Under the pieces are notes generated by a model. It saw only the letters and a program-made list of their open reading frames with translations. It was not told the origin of the DNA and did no database searches. 64,000 bases of DNA, taken from the NCBI GenBank assembly GCA_013112715.1, contig JABFGB010000004.1, positions 205,731 to 269,730 on the forward strand, in the 5' to 3' direction. Below, piece after piece: positions 1 through 8,575 of the stretch. The DNA is from Chloroflexota bacterium. Its GTDB lineage: Bacteria; Chloroflexota; Anaerolineae; Aggregatilineales; J027. Each line of letters begins with the position of its first letter. The first letter of the stretch is position 1. The position numbers and the translations under genes are program-made.

Positions 1-1
1 C

Positions 2-715
2 GAAGAAGGGTTAGGCAATTTAGATGGCATCCGCGCCCTATTAGATTACATCCCTCCCCAACAAATTATCGGGGCAATTGTGATTGAAGGTATTGCATTG
101 GGGCGGGTGTATAACGGCGGGATTGCGGTGCGCCGTCTGAAAATTACCAGCCATGCTGAGGGTGGTCATAGTTGGCTGCACTTTGGTCGTCCCAGTGCGA
201 TTCATGGCCTAGTCCAACTATGTGCGGACATTACCCGGTTGGAGGTGCCCTATACACCACGCACCACCTTTAATATCGGCGTGATTGAAGGGGGACATTC
301 GGTTAATTCCATCGCGTCCGAGGCAGTGTGTTTGCTCGATTTGCGTTCGACGGAATTAGCGACGCTTGAAAAACTGGAAGAACGGGTACGAGACTTAATT
401 GAGCGGTATAGTCAAGACGGCCTGACTTTTGAAGTGAGTATCGCAGGCAACCGACCTTCTGGTCATTTACGCAGCGAGCACCCGCTTGTCCAATTGGCAC
501 TGGGCGCACAGGCCGAAATTGGGATTGCGGCGGGGTTGGAAAGCGGCAGTACCGACGCCAATATGTTCTTGGCGCACGATGTCCCGGCGGTGGTCGTGGG
601 TATCACACAGGGCGGCAATGCACACCGTCAAGATGAATTTATTGAGACACGTTTATTGAAGGATGGTCTGTGGCAGTTGGTTTTGTTGCTCGCAGCGGCA
701 TCAGAGACACTCTAG
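2..715 (+). CDS. M20-family metallopeptidase/amidohydrolase, 5' truncated by window edge
   Basis: The reading frame is open from base 2 and ends with TAG at 713-715, so only the C-terminal part of the protein is here and the true start lies outside the window. The first residues read EEGLGNLDG, the M20 'GEEG.G' segment that carries the catalytic glutamate. A dimerisation-type lid follows (SHAEGGHSW, then NIGVIEGGHSVNSIA), and the C-terminal region contains SGSTDANMF and GGNAHRQDE, which supplies a late metal-binding histidine. M20 enzymes hydrolyse peptide or N-acyl bonds with two zinc ions in the cytoplasm; the substrate cannot be fixed here (tripeptidase, carboxypeptidase and desuccinylase branches all look similar). 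It converges on the roadblock gene, which ends 7 bases away. Confidence 0.85.
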   Translation, partial: EEGLGNLDGIRALLDYIPPQQIIGAIVIEGIALGRVYNGGIAVRRLKITSHAEGGHSWLHFGRPSAIHGLVQLCADITRLEVPYTPRTTFNIGVIEGGHSVNSIASEAVCLLDLRSTELATLEKLEERVRDLIERYSQDGLTFEVSIAGNRPSGHLRSEHPLVQLALGAQAEIGIAAGLESGSTDANMFLAHDVPAVVVGITQGGNAHRQDEFIETRLLKDGLWQLVLLLAAASETL

Positions 716-721
716 GATAGC

Positions 722-1144
722 CTATTTTTTCTCCGCAAACCCAAGAATTTCCTTAATTTCATCGCAGGCTCTTGACGCGGCGTAGAGCAGCATCCCCGGT
801 TTGGTTTCTTTATCTACTAAGACTGCCAACATCGCCTCGCCTGCCGGATACACAATCATGACCCCTGCCTCGGCGAACATCATCAAGCGTTCCAGTTCGC
901 CCTGTGCCAAACGACGTAGGGTGCGTTGGGCCAAACCGACGAGGGTCGCCGACATCGCTGCGACTTGGGGGCTGCTGGTGGGATGTTCGTCATAATTTTC
1001 ATCATCAAAAGCGGGAAAAGCTGAAACGAGTAGACCGTCGAAATTCACAATGACCGACGCTTTAACACCCGACACCGCCAGATGGAGCTTACGCAGTGTT
1101 TTTTCAAGGCTTTCGCTGCGGTATTCCTGTGTATTGGCCGTCAT
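722..1144 (-). CDS. Roadblock/LC7-domain protein
   Basis: A 140-residue protein matching the roadblock/LC7 fold: a short N-terminal helix, then a strand-rich core with VSGVKASVIVNFDGLLVSA and, near the end, AMLAVLVDKETKPGMLL, both typical of the family. Bacterial roadblock proteins often regulate small MglA-type GTPases or act in polarity and sensing; no such GTPase is visible nearby, so its partner is unknown. A start at 1144 (MTANTQ) is preferred over the longer frame because GAGG lies 8 bases upstream. It is the last gene of a minus-strand run that begins with the solute-binding protein at 6813, although a 149-base gap separates it from the gene before. Confidence 0.8.
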   Translation of the reverse strand: MTANTQEYRSESLEKTLRKLHLAVSGVKASVIVNFDGLLVSAFPAFDDENYDEHPTSSPQVAAMSATLVGLAQRTLRRLAQGELERLMMFAEAGVMIVYPAGEAMLAVLVDKETKPGMLLYAASRACDEIKEILGFAEKK

Positions 1145-1293
1145 GGAAGAAACCTCACAGTTGGCTAGAAATAGGGATGTGGCAAATGAATTTGCGTTGG
1201 AGGCCACAAACAATATTCAGTATAGCGTATGTCTAAATTGGCTTTCAAGCAACAGGACTTTTTTACCGGATTTTTACACTCTTCACCGGGAGA

Positions 1294-1773
1294 TTATGAC
1301 CGTTTACCCTCCAATTGATCCAAACGTTGCTTGGGCAGTGATTTGGTCGGTGGAATTGTGACCAGCGGTGGTGCGGTGGTTTGAGGTGATAACGGCGGGA
1401 TTTCTAGTGGGCCATTCAAATCTTGCAGGCGTACCGTACCGGGGGTCAGATTAAAGGCCAGATGGCAATAGGTTGGCACTGTGATGGTAAATTCGCAGCG
1501 TGAGAGCAATCCTAACAGTCGCCGCCGCCGTGCCACCACATAGACCCCTGCCTCGTCTTGTTCCACAACTAATCGCATCCCGAATCCGGCATATAGACTG
1601 GCGTGTAGTTCAACATGGTCAAGGTCATGGTAATGCACCGTCACTTGGCATTGGCTGGCCCGCACAAACACGGTGACAGGTGGCCTAACCGGAAAAACGC
1701 GCAGTAGTGTACGCGGGCGAAGTTTGATTTTTGGTTCGGCGGCGGGTGATGGGGCAGGAATGAGATGATTCAT
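1294..1773 (-). CDS. Adhesin-like (DUF4097-type) beta-strand protein
   Basis: A 159-residue protein of alternating strands. The segment FTITVPTYCHLAFNLTPG followed by VRLQDLNGPLEI resembles the repeating 'I.VP....L.v....G.v.v.gl.G.v' pattern of DUF4097 putative adhesin proteins, in which short strands build a beta-helix. Only about one clear repeat is present, and the ends are rich in proline and basic residues, so the assignment is tentative. There is no signal peptide or membrane segment. It starts 17 bases after the stop of the alpha/beta hydrolase, so the two are probably co-transcribed. Function unknown. Confidence 0.55.
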   Translation of the reverse strand: MNHLIPAPSPAAEPKIKLRPRTLLRVFPVRPPVTVFVRASQCQVTVHYHDLDHVELHASLYAGFGMRLVVEQDEAGVYVVARRRRLLGLLSRCEFTITVPTYCHLAFNLTPGTVRLQDLNGPLEIPPLSPQTTAPPLVTIPPTKSLPKQRLDQLEGKRS

Positions 1774-1789
1774 GCAGCAAAGTATCCTT

Positions 1790-2554
1790 CTACCATTTTG
1801 TTGTGGGTGATTCTACCCAGCGGAGGATGGCTTGTGCTACTTCCTGCGGACGCTCCATCGGCATTTTATGACCTGCCCCCTCAATTTTGACCAATGTACT
1901 GTTTGGGATTTGTGCCGCCAAGTTTTCACTTAATGCAAAAGGCGTCATCTTGTCCGCTCCACCGCCAATAATCAGGGTGGGCGCTTGGATTTTGGCGACG
2001 GTATCCGACAAATCGTATAGGCTGCACGCCACAAAATCGCCATAAGTGACAGAAGATGGGGTAGCGAGTAACTGTTTGCGTCCGATGCGGCGCAGGTCAT
2101 CGCCTGTTTCTTTGGCCCATTCCCATTTGGTAATCAATTCGACGGCGGCGGGGTAATCGTTCTTGATGGTCTCGAGTAGGGACGGATTAACCCCTAATTT
2201 CACCCCTGTACCAACCAAGATAATACCTGCCACCCGTGCGGGCATGGAAACCGCTATTGTTTGGGCAATCGCACCCCCCATGCTGTGTCCGGCGATAATG
2301 GCTTTTTCGATTTTGAGCGCATCCATGAATACCTTGATGCTCTCGACATAGGCGGTGACACTCTGATAACCCGCCCCTTCCGATTGACCGTGCCCCGGTA
2401 AATCCACTGCTAGGACACGCATATCAGGCAGGCGGCGAATCTCGGCTGCCCAACCGCTGTGGTCAACCCCCGCCCCATGCACCAAAATCAGTGGCGGATA
2501 GGGCGCGAGGGGTTCATCTTTTTCAGCATAAAACAGGGTGGATACAAAAGGCAT
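1790..2554 (-). CDS. Alpha/beta-fold hydrolase
   Basis: A 254-residue enzyme with the full hallmark set of an alpha/beta hydrolase: the oxyanion strand LILVHGAG (about residues 22-29), DLPGHGQSEG (51-60), the nucleophile elbow GHSMGG with Ser91, a late acid in the strand PTLIIGGGADKMTP, and the catalytic histidine in EGAGHKMPMERP. The family includes esterases, lipases and C-C hydrolases, so the substrate is open. GGAGAGG upstream supports the start at 2554. It follows the metallo-beta-lactamase gene by 11 bases, which makes co-transcription very likely. Confidence 0.88.
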   Translation of the reverse strand: MPFVSTLFYAEKDEPLAPYPPLILVHGAGVDHSGWAAEIRRLPDMRVLAVDLPGHGQSEGAGYQSVTAYVESIKVFMDALKIEKAIIAGHSMGGAIAQTIAVSMPARVAGIILVGTGVKLGVNPSLLETIKNDYPAAVELITKWEWAKETGDDLRRIGRKQLLATPSSVTYGDFVACSLYDLSDTVAKIQAPTLIIGGGADKMTPFALSENLAAQIPNSTLVKIEGAGHKMPMERPQEVAQAILRWVESPTTKW

Positions 2555-2565
2555 TTTGCCCTCTC

Positions 2566-5505
2566 CTATACGGTAATTACCAACTGATACCCTGTCATCT
2601 CTTCAAACACCTGCTGGATTTGGGCCACATCGTTTTCATCCGGTTCACCCGCCACCGCGAAGGCCACTTCACCGCGATCTACATGAATGCTAGGCCCTTT
2701 ACGAACGGTCAAATTGGCTTGACGTACCAACTGTTGGGCGACCTGTAAAATGGCGTTTTGGTTGGGGTGGGGATGAATTGTCAGTTCATAGCCCGTTTGC
2801 TCGGCTAACTGCTGAATGGTGTCCAGATGCCGACTGCCGACTTGGGGCGAAATGAACGATAACACAATCGTCCCTTGTTTGAGGCTGGTTTTATAGAGGC
2901 CGTAGGGTTCAAGGGCCTCTTTAAGCACCCTATAGGCCGCATTGATTTCCATTTGGGTATTGCTGGCGGGCGACTTGCTGGTGCCGACGTTGGCAGCGGG
3001 GGCATTATTATCCCCTTTGACATTGAGCAGCAAGCGGAAACCCGTCAGGTCTTCATAGTTCTGTATCAAGATCGCTGGGTCGCTTAGTCCGCTGATTTCC
3101 GCGCCGACCTCGCCTTTATCAATGAAAAACGATGGGCCTTTGACAATCTGGGCGCCGAAGGGCAGCAGTTCAATCAGGGCCGCGCCGAGGGCTTGTTGAT
3201 TGACATCGGGCGAAATGATTACTTCCCATTTTGTCAATTCCGCCAGCATCTCAACTTGTTCACTATAGAGTTCGGTGGCGCGATTGGGGAAATCGAAATA
3301 GAGCGTCAACTGCTTGCGTAGGGTATCCATCCCTGCTTTTCGCAGACGAGCCTCTGGTGGAAATGCGGCTACAGCCGTTTTGCGGGCGATGTTCATTTCC
3401 ATCGGTTCTTCGGCCTGCGCTTGCAAGGGCAGCAGCTTGCCTTCGACGTTATTGGCCCCGTCTTTCGCCAGCGATAACACTACTGCCAGCAGTGCCGTCA
3501 TGGGGTGGACATCCTCTGGTAAATTAGCAGGCACAAGTGTCGTCGGGTCAATCGGTTGAGCGGCCCGCACCAGCGTTTGGCGTTTATCGAACGGGAGCAG
3601 CTTATCACGGATGGTCTCGGCTTGTTGCAGCATGGCATTCAGCGTCGCAATCCGCCCCTTACCTTCCATCTTGGGTGCGTCGTCCATTTTGCCGATCACC
3701 CATAGCAGGGCATCACCGAGGTAATTGCGTCCCTTCGCTTTGAGAGCCGTTGCCTTAAAAGAATCAATCGCGGCTTCTTCCACAATGCCCACACGCGGCT
3801 TGCCATTGACATCACGCAGTACCACAATTTTGCCCACAATATCAGGATAGGCCGCCATAATAGCACGTTGACGTTGGGTACGTTTGACCTGCTCTTCACT
3901 GCGGACTTTATAGGTGTGCGTCCGCCGCCAATCCGCCGCAAAATAGACCCCATCGGTTTCTAGGACGGCGTTGGCTTCACTGGCGCGGTTTTCATCCCCC
4001 CACCATGCGATGGCGAGTTCACGGGAACTAAAATAACTTCCCGCCGATTCCTTGAGCGATTCCCATAATAGCGCGGGGTTGAGTGGACGGGCTTCCCCAC
4101 CTTTTTTCAGTGCGCCCAATGCCCAAGGCCGTGCCGCGAATTTCATTTCGATGCTGCGACCTGAGACAGGCATATGGACATGCTTACCCCGTTCGCGTAA
4201 ATGGGCCGCGAGGGTGCTGCGTGCGCCGGGGTCGCCGTGTACCAATGCGACATGTTCTGCTCCCAATGAATCGGCAATCGTCAATAGCTCGGAATCATCC
4301 GCATGGGCCGATAGCGAATAGGTGCCGATTTCACAGCGGAGCGACACCGAAGCATCATCAATGCGCAGTGTGACTTCCTGACCCTCTTGGCGCTCTTTGA
4401 CCATGCGCTGGACAAAGCGTCCCGGGGATTCTTCATCCTGATACCCGGTCAGGAAAATAGCGTTGCGTTCATCATCCGCCAACCAGCGCACAAACGCCGC
4501 CGATGGGCCACCCGTGAGCATCCCACTGCTTGCCACGACAATTGCAGGCCCTTCGGAACGGGCGATTTCTTCACGCTGGACGGGGCTTTGTACGGCTTTG
4601 ACATTTTTGCGGAAAAATAAATCTTCCTCACCCGCCAATTTAACGGTTTTTTCCGGCAGCAGGTCTCGAAATTGATTATAGCTACGGCAGACGGAACGTA
4701 CCATACCATCGGCCCACACGGGCGCGTCAATTTCATCCCGAAAGTTCAACAAGATTTGCAGCACTTCTTGGGCGCGACCCAATGCAAACGCCGGGATGAT
4801 CGCTTTGCCGCCGCGCTCAACCACGCCCTTGAGGGTTTCAATGAGGCGTTTTTCCTCCGCCGAACGATTGGCATGAAGTTTGCCACCATAGGTGCTTTCT
4901 AAGACCAAAAAGTCGCTTTTGACACGCGGCAGATTGGCTTTGACGACTGCTCGTTGGGAAGTCATCGAAAGGTCGCCAGACATGGTGAGGATACCCTCGT
5001 CGCTTTCAATCACCAGTGTCGCCGCGCCGAGAATATGCCCCGCCGGATGGTAGGTCACTTGCAGACCATCGCCTAGGCGCACGGGCTGGCGAAATTCCAC
5101 CAGTTGAAAGGCATCCAACAGGCGCTGCACGGCGATTTCATCAAACAGGGGGAGTTCGCCTTCTTCCTCATGCCGATTTTTCATTATCATCTGCGCGTCG
5201 GCTTGCAGCACCCGTACCAAAGCGAGGGTCGGGGCGGTGGCGATGACGGGGACATGCGGATACTGCTCCAAAATCAGGGGCAGTGCGCCGGTATGGTCGG
5301 TGTGGGCATGGGTGACGAGCAGATAATCTGGCCCGCCTGCCTCACTGACTTGGCGCAAATCCGGCAGTTGATCGCTTTCGATGCCGCGTGTTGACCTACT
5401 GGAAATACGAATCCCAGCGTCTACCAATAAACGTTTGCCAGAGATTTCGATTAATGTACTGCTGGCGCCGACTTCATCCGCGCCGCCCAAAAAGGTTAAC
5501 TTCAT
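2566..5505 (-). CDS. Beta-CASP metallo-beta-lactamase nuclease with long duplicated C-terminal extension
   Basis: A 979-residue protein. Residues 1 to about 450 form a metallo-beta-lactamase/beta-CASP nuclease of the RNase J/CPSF-73 type: the HAHTDH zinc motif is at 66-71, the motif-3 histidine at 157, the motif-4 aspartate at 178 (SGDLS), the beta-CASP motif ESTYGG at 203-208, then SAHADD and VHGDP as motifs B and C. All predicted zinc ligands are present, so activity on RNA or single-stranded DNA is expected. The rest, over 500 residues, is not a usual RNase J C-terminus. It ends with two related segments (about 760-829 and 906-979), each carrying VKGPS/VRKGPS, a (F)ID/HVDRGEV stretch and a closing 'LTG(F/Y).L' strand. 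It lies between the solute-binding protein gene and the hydrolase gene. Confidence 0.85.
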   Translation of the reverse strand: MKLTFLGGADEVGASSTLIEISGKRLLVDAGIRISSRSTRGIESDQLPDLRQVSEAGGPDYLLVTHAHTDHTGALPLILEQYPHVPVIATAPTLALVRVLQADAQMIMKNRHEEEGELPLFDEIAVQRLLDAFQLVEFRQPVRLGDGLQVTYHPAGHILGAATLVIESDEGILTMSGDLSMTSQRAVVKANLPRVKSDFLVLESTYGGKLHANRSAEEKRLIETLKGVVERGGKAIIPAFALGRAQEVLQILLNFRDEIDAPVWADGMVRSVCRSYNQFRDLLPEKTVKLAGEEDLFFRKNVKAVQSPVQREEIARSEGPAIVVASSGMLTGGPSAAFVRWLADDERNAIFLTGYQDEESPGRFVQRMVKERQEGQEVTLRIDDASVSLRCEIGTYSLSAHADDSELLTIADSLGAEHVALVHGDPGARSTLAAHLRERGKHVHMPVSGRSIEMKFAARPWALGALKKGGEARPLNPALLWESLKESAGSYFSSRELAIAWWGDENRASEANAVLETDGVYFAADWRRTHTYKVRSEEQVKRTQRQRAIMAAYPDIVGKIVVLRDVNGKPRVGIVEEAAIDSFKATALKAKGRNYLGDALLWVIGKMDDAPKMEGKGRIATLNAMLQQAETIRDKLLPFDKRQTLVRAAQPIDPTTLVPANLPEDVHPMTALLAVVLSLAKDGANNVEGKLLPLQAQAEEPMEMNIARKTAVAAFPPEARLRKAGMDTLRKQLTLYFDFPNRATELYSEQVEMLAELTKWEVIISPDVNQQALGAALIELLPFGAQIVKGPSFFIDKGEVGAEISGLSDPAILIQNYEDLTGFRLLLNVKGDNNAPAANVGTSKSPASNTQMEINAAYRVLKEALEPYGLYKTSLKQGTIVLSFISPQVGSRHLDTIQQLAEQTGYELTIHPHPNQNAILQVAQQLVRQANLTVRKGPSIHVDRGEVAFAVAGEPDENDVAQIQQVFEEMTGYQLVITV

Positions 5506-5526
5506 CGTCTATGATTCTTTCCGTTG

Positions 5527-6813
5527 TTATTTAATCTGACATGCCCCAAAACTGGGCGGGTCGGGCAACCAACAGGGAGCACCTGTTTCATTTAAGATGG
5601 CCTGCAATTCGGCAGTGGCTTCAATGAGCACCGTCTGAATATTCTCCCCGTCAATCACAATTCGCAAGAAGGTATCGCGGTAAATTTGATTCACATCATT
5701 GGCCCGATCCCCCAAGCCGACGGGTGATAATCCTGCAATTGTGTCAGGGGCGCTGCTCATGATGCTGACCGCAGTGGCTTCTTTGACAATCCCTTCAGGC
5801 AGACTGGTGAAATTGAGATTATTGATGACCGGGAAAAAGCCTAATTCTGTTAATATTTGACCTTGAACTTCAGGCGACAGCAAATAGCGGATTAAATCTT
5901 CCGCGCCATCGGGATTAGGCGCGTTTTGGGGAATTGCCAGACCCACAATGATCCCCATATAAGCCCGTCCGGCTGGCCCGGCTGGTGCTGGGAAGGCTAC
6001 AAATTCGTCGGGCCGTTGCTGAAACGCATCTACCAACCGTGCCACATGGTCAAACGCAATCCATACATCACCCGAAAGCAGCGGTTCGTGCATAAAGCTA
6101 TAGGTGAGCGAATCCGGGTGTATATAGGGCCAAAGATCATCACGCACAAATTCAAACATACTGACGGCTTCGGGACTACGAAAATTTGTAACCATGCCGC
6201 CCGTAAAAGAAGGATATAAATACCCCTGAACAAAACGGTGCATCAAGCCATCTACCGGAAAGCCAATTTTGGCCTCGCCTGTTGCTGCGTAGATATTTTG
6301 TCCCCATTCCGCCAATTGATCCCATGTCAGGGCGTTGATGTCTGCTCCCTCTGGCAGATAGGGCAGGGCTTTGACATTGGCCGCCATTAGGAAGGTCGCC
6401 AACATCCAAGGAATATAGTATTGGTTGTTGGCTGTGCCCAACTGTCCAAACTCTTCAAAATCATCAATGACATCGCTTTCGGCGTCAATCTCACGCAGTA
6501 GACCGCTGAGATTGGTCAGATATTCATTTTCAGCGAGGGTGGGGAATGTGCCATGCAGTGCCCCCACCACATCAATCGTGCCTTCACCCATCGCGGCTTC
6601 GGCGTCCATCATATTCAATAAGGGAATTTCTTCCTGACCAATGAATTCGACATCGCCATAACCCACCAAGATTTCGCGGAATTTAACACCTTCTTCAGCC
6701 GTATTAAATTGGGTAGAAACAAACCGAACGCGACTGCCCTGCCCGTAGCTCGGCATTGTTCCGATCAGAAGAAAAAAGATCAATAGAATAAGGGGAAAGC
6801 GTTTTTTGCCCAT
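5527..6813 (-). CDS. Extracellular solute-binding protein, carbohydrate ABC type
   Basis: A 428-residue secreted protein with an N-terminal basic stretch and a hydrophobic segment (LILLIFFLLIGTM) ending near SYGQG, so a type I signal peptide; no lipobox cysteine is seen, which is unusual if the organism lacks an outer membrane. The mature part has the features of CUT1-type sugar-binding proteins, including the 'YYIPWMLATFLMAAN', 'LTWDQLAEWGQ' and 'GDVWIAFDH' segments and the late 'DLIRYLLSPEVQGQ'. No permease or ATPase gene lies nearby. AAGGAG precedes the start by 10 bases, and a TATAAT sits at 6842-6847 on the same strand, but no good -35 box was found. Confidence 0.83.
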   Translation of the reverse strand: MGKKRFPLILLIFFLLIGTMPSYGQGSRVRFVSTQFNTAEEGVKFREILVGYGDVEFIGQEEIPLLNMMDAEAAMGEGTIDVVGALHGTFPTLAENEYLTNLSGLLREIDAESDVIDDFEEFGQLGTANNQYYIPWMLATFLMAANVKALPYLPEGADINALTWDQLAEWGQNIYAATGEAKIGFPVDGLMHRFVQGYLYPSFTGGMVTNFRSPEAVSMFEFVRDDLWPYIHPDSLTYSFMHEPLLSGDVWIAFDHVARLVDAFQQRPDEFVAFPAPAGPAGRAYMGIIVGLAIPQNAPNPDGAEDLIRYLLSPEVQGQILTELGFFPVINNLNFTSLPEGIVKEATAVSIMSSAPDTIAGLSPVGLGDRANDVNQIYRDTFLRIVIDGENIQTVLIEATAELQAILNETGAPCWLPDPPSFGACQIK

Positions 6814-7011
6814 GCCTTATAAACTCCTTGAATCGGCCCTAATTATATATGGTTCAGCATGGATGTGCTGTGGTCTTTTCTGATAAAGCGTCGCCTTGCT
6901 CCATAAAGCTCCCAGTATTTAGGGGGATAGACCCGACAAGCGATTTTTTCACCGTCCATCCCCGACATAAAAAATGTACTGCCAAATGAGACGGGTAAAG
7001 GATCCAAGATC

Positions 7012-7299
7012 ATGACACTTCAAAATCGCGCCCAACTTCGTTCCATGCCCTTCAATTTAACCACATCCCAGATGGAATCAGTGGTTGAGCTGGTTGAACT
7101 GAAACCCCATCGAAATGCCTTCATTGAGGCCAATTCACAGCAGTTGGTCGTTATTGATGGGGCAGCATGGGTAACGATGAATGGCGAAGATTATGTGGTC
7201 AAAGCTGGTGATTTTTGCGTGCTCGCTCCCGGCAAAGATCGGTTTCCGGTTTGTGTGTCGCCATTGGGTGGCAAACCTGTCACCTATGCCTTGAAGTAA
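7012..7299 (+). CDS. Small cupin-like protein (DUF2917-type)
   Basis: A 95-residue protein with one compact beta domain. The segment QLVVIDGAAWVTMNGEDYVV followed by KAGDFCVLAPGK fits the DUF2917 pattern (a strand, 'G.AWVT..G', then 'L..G..f.l..g'), a cupin-like fold of unknown role. No metal-binding histidine pair is visible, so catalysis is unlikely. AAGGA precedes the ATG by about 8 bases. It stands alone between the solute-binding protein and tRNA-Asn and is followed by its own terminator. Confidence 0.6.
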   Translation: MTLQNRAQLRSMPFNLTTSQMESVVELVELKPHRNAFIEANSQQLVVIDGAAWVTMNGEDYVVKAGDFCVLAPGKDRFPVCVSPLGGKPVTYALK

Positions 7300-7332
7300 A
7301 TACCTGTTCTCCAATTCATCTGCCATTATCTG

Positions 7333-7361
7333 AAAAGAGCCGAACTTAGCTCGGTTCTTTT
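7333..7361 (+). terminator. Intrinsic terminator after the DUF2917-like gene
   Basis: The arms aaaagagccga (7333-7343) and tcggttctttt (7351-7361) pair with one G-U, around a 7-base loop, and the right arm ends in a T run. The hairpin lies 33 bases after the stop codon at 7299. Confidence 0.75.
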
Positions 7362-7387
7362 CAATTGATTGAACCCCTAAGATACTC

Positions 7388-7416
7388 TTGACAGCCCTAA
7401 TTCGTTCTGGTATCTT
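7388..7416 (+). promoter_or_regulatory. Sigma-70 type promoter of tRNA-Asn
   Basis: TTGACA (7388-7393, a perfect -35) is followed by a 17-base spacer and TATCTT (7411-7416). The -10 box ends 22 bases before the tRNA, a fitting distance for a short tRNA leader. Confidence 0.75.
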
Positions 7417-7438
7417 TTCCCATAGCATAGTTTGATAT

Positions 7439-7510
7439 TCCTGAGTAGCTCAATGGCAGAGCAATCGGCTGTTAACCGATGGGTTGAAGGTTCGAGTCCC
7501 TCCTCAGGAG
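7439..7510 (+). tRNA. tRNA-Asn (anticodon GTT)
   Basis: The cloverleaf folds: acceptor TCCTGAG/CTCAGGA, D stem GCTC/GAGC, anticodon stem ATCGG/CCGAT with loop CTGTTAA (anticodon GTT, reading AAC/AAU), and a T arm with loop TTCGAGT. The T stem GAAGG/CCCTC holds one A-C mismatch. The discriminator is G. CCA is not encoded (CTT follows), so the 3' end must be added by CCA transferase. Confidence 0.95.
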
Positions 7511-7547
7511 CTTGTTTTAAAAATTAGATTTTCTTAAAAAATTCTAG

Positions 7548-7587
7548 CAGAAACCCCGGTTATACTTAAACACACCGGGGTTTTCTG
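7548..7587. terminator. Bidirectional intrinsic terminator
   Basis: The arms cagaaaccccggt (7548-7560) and accggggttttctg (7574-7587) form a long GC-rich stem. T runs exist on both strands, so it can end tRNA-Asn on the plus strand and the lipoprotein gene at 7591 on the minus strand. Confidence 0.85.
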
Positions 7588-7590
7588 TTT

Positions 7591-8475
7591 CTATGGAATT
7601 GCAAGGCGGGCTTGTATCCATTCAGCCATGCGCTGTGGCAGTTCCGGTTGATTTATCAACAAACTAGTCCCGCGTCCACCACTGCTGTAGCGCTGCCAAA
7701 AATGATCGCCGCCAAATGCCCCATTCAGTTGCTCTGCCACTGCCGTTCCAAATTCATCATCGTCTGCACTGACAATGAACAAACTGCGATTACCTAGTCC
7801 CACAGGATTCATTTCCAGAGTGCTAGGTTGTGGACTCAAAGCAATAACACTGACGCAGTTTGTCATTTCTGCACAGGCTGCCACTGCCAAGTTCGCCCCT
7901 GTGCCTGCGCCAATTAGTGCAACAGGATTGGGGGAGACCAGCCCTAAGCGTATACCCGAACTGATAATGGCCTGTATATCACTAACAACCAATGCCCAAT
8001 CTACTGAGCCACCACTGTTTCCATAGCCCCGCTGATCCGGGACAAATACGTTATAGCCCAATGCTTGGAGTGGGATGGCAAAATCTGCCCACTCCTCACC
8101 ATCTTTTTCATCATCGTGCAGGAGCAGGATAATCGGGGACTGCGATGACCTGCCTGCATAAAAAACAAATTGTAGCACCGTGCCATCGTCTGCAACGGCT
8201 TGGAGCGGCAAAACATCCAGAGTCGGCAGCGGGGTTGGAGTCTGGGCTGGCTGACTAGGTTCACCTTCACCCGCTAGTGCCGCACTCGTTGGGTCGCTGC
8301 GACCTACTGAGACATCTTGGCGCTCGGTGGGCAAGATTGGGTCAATGGTTTTGCTCGGTTGCATAACCGGTTCGGTAGGTGTTGGGGTAGCAGGTGTTTC
8401 GCAGGCGCTTATCAGCAGCCCTAGCGCCAATATCATCGCCCCTGCCAAAAGATAGATGGATTGTTTTGCACGCAT
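7591..8475 (-). CDS. Alpha/beta-hydrolase-fold lipoprotein with degenerate nucleophile elbow
   Basis: A 294-residue lipoprotein: hydrophobic segment at about 7-22, then the lipobox LISAC with Cys25 as the lipidation site and a Thr/Pro-rich linker. The domain has an alpha/beta-hydrolase outline: IILLLHDDEKDGEEWADF (115-132), VFVPDQRGYGNSGGS (143-157) and an elbow region ALIGAGTGANLAV. The elbow reads G-A-G-T-G (189-193), so glycine stands where the nucleophilic serine of GxSxG should be, and the enzyme may be inactive. The start at 8475 is preferred: AAGGG lies 7 bases upstream and the lipobox then sits at the right depth; the longer frame runs into the next gene. Confidence 0.8.
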   Translation of the reverse strand: MRAKQSIYLLAGAMILALGLLISACETPATPTPTEPVMQPSKTIDPILPTERQDVSVGRSDPTSAALAGEGEPSQPAQTPTPLPTLDVLPLQAVADDGTVLQFVFYAGRSSQSPIILLLHDDEKDGEEWADFAIPLQALGYNVFVPDQRGYGNSGGSVDWALVVSDIQAIISSGIRLGLVSPNPVALIGAGTGANLAVAACAEMTNCVSVIALSPQPSTLEMNPVGLGNRSLFIVSADDDEFGTAVAEQLNGAFGGDHFWQRYSSGGRGTSLLINQPELPQRMAEWIQARLAIP

Positions 8476-8575
8476 CAGAATACCCTTGTTTATTAAAGCA
8501 AAACGGGGCTTGAGTGTGGTTGACACCCTGCCCCCGTTTATTTCTCGATTGGTGTTTGGTACGACGCCCAGAAAT

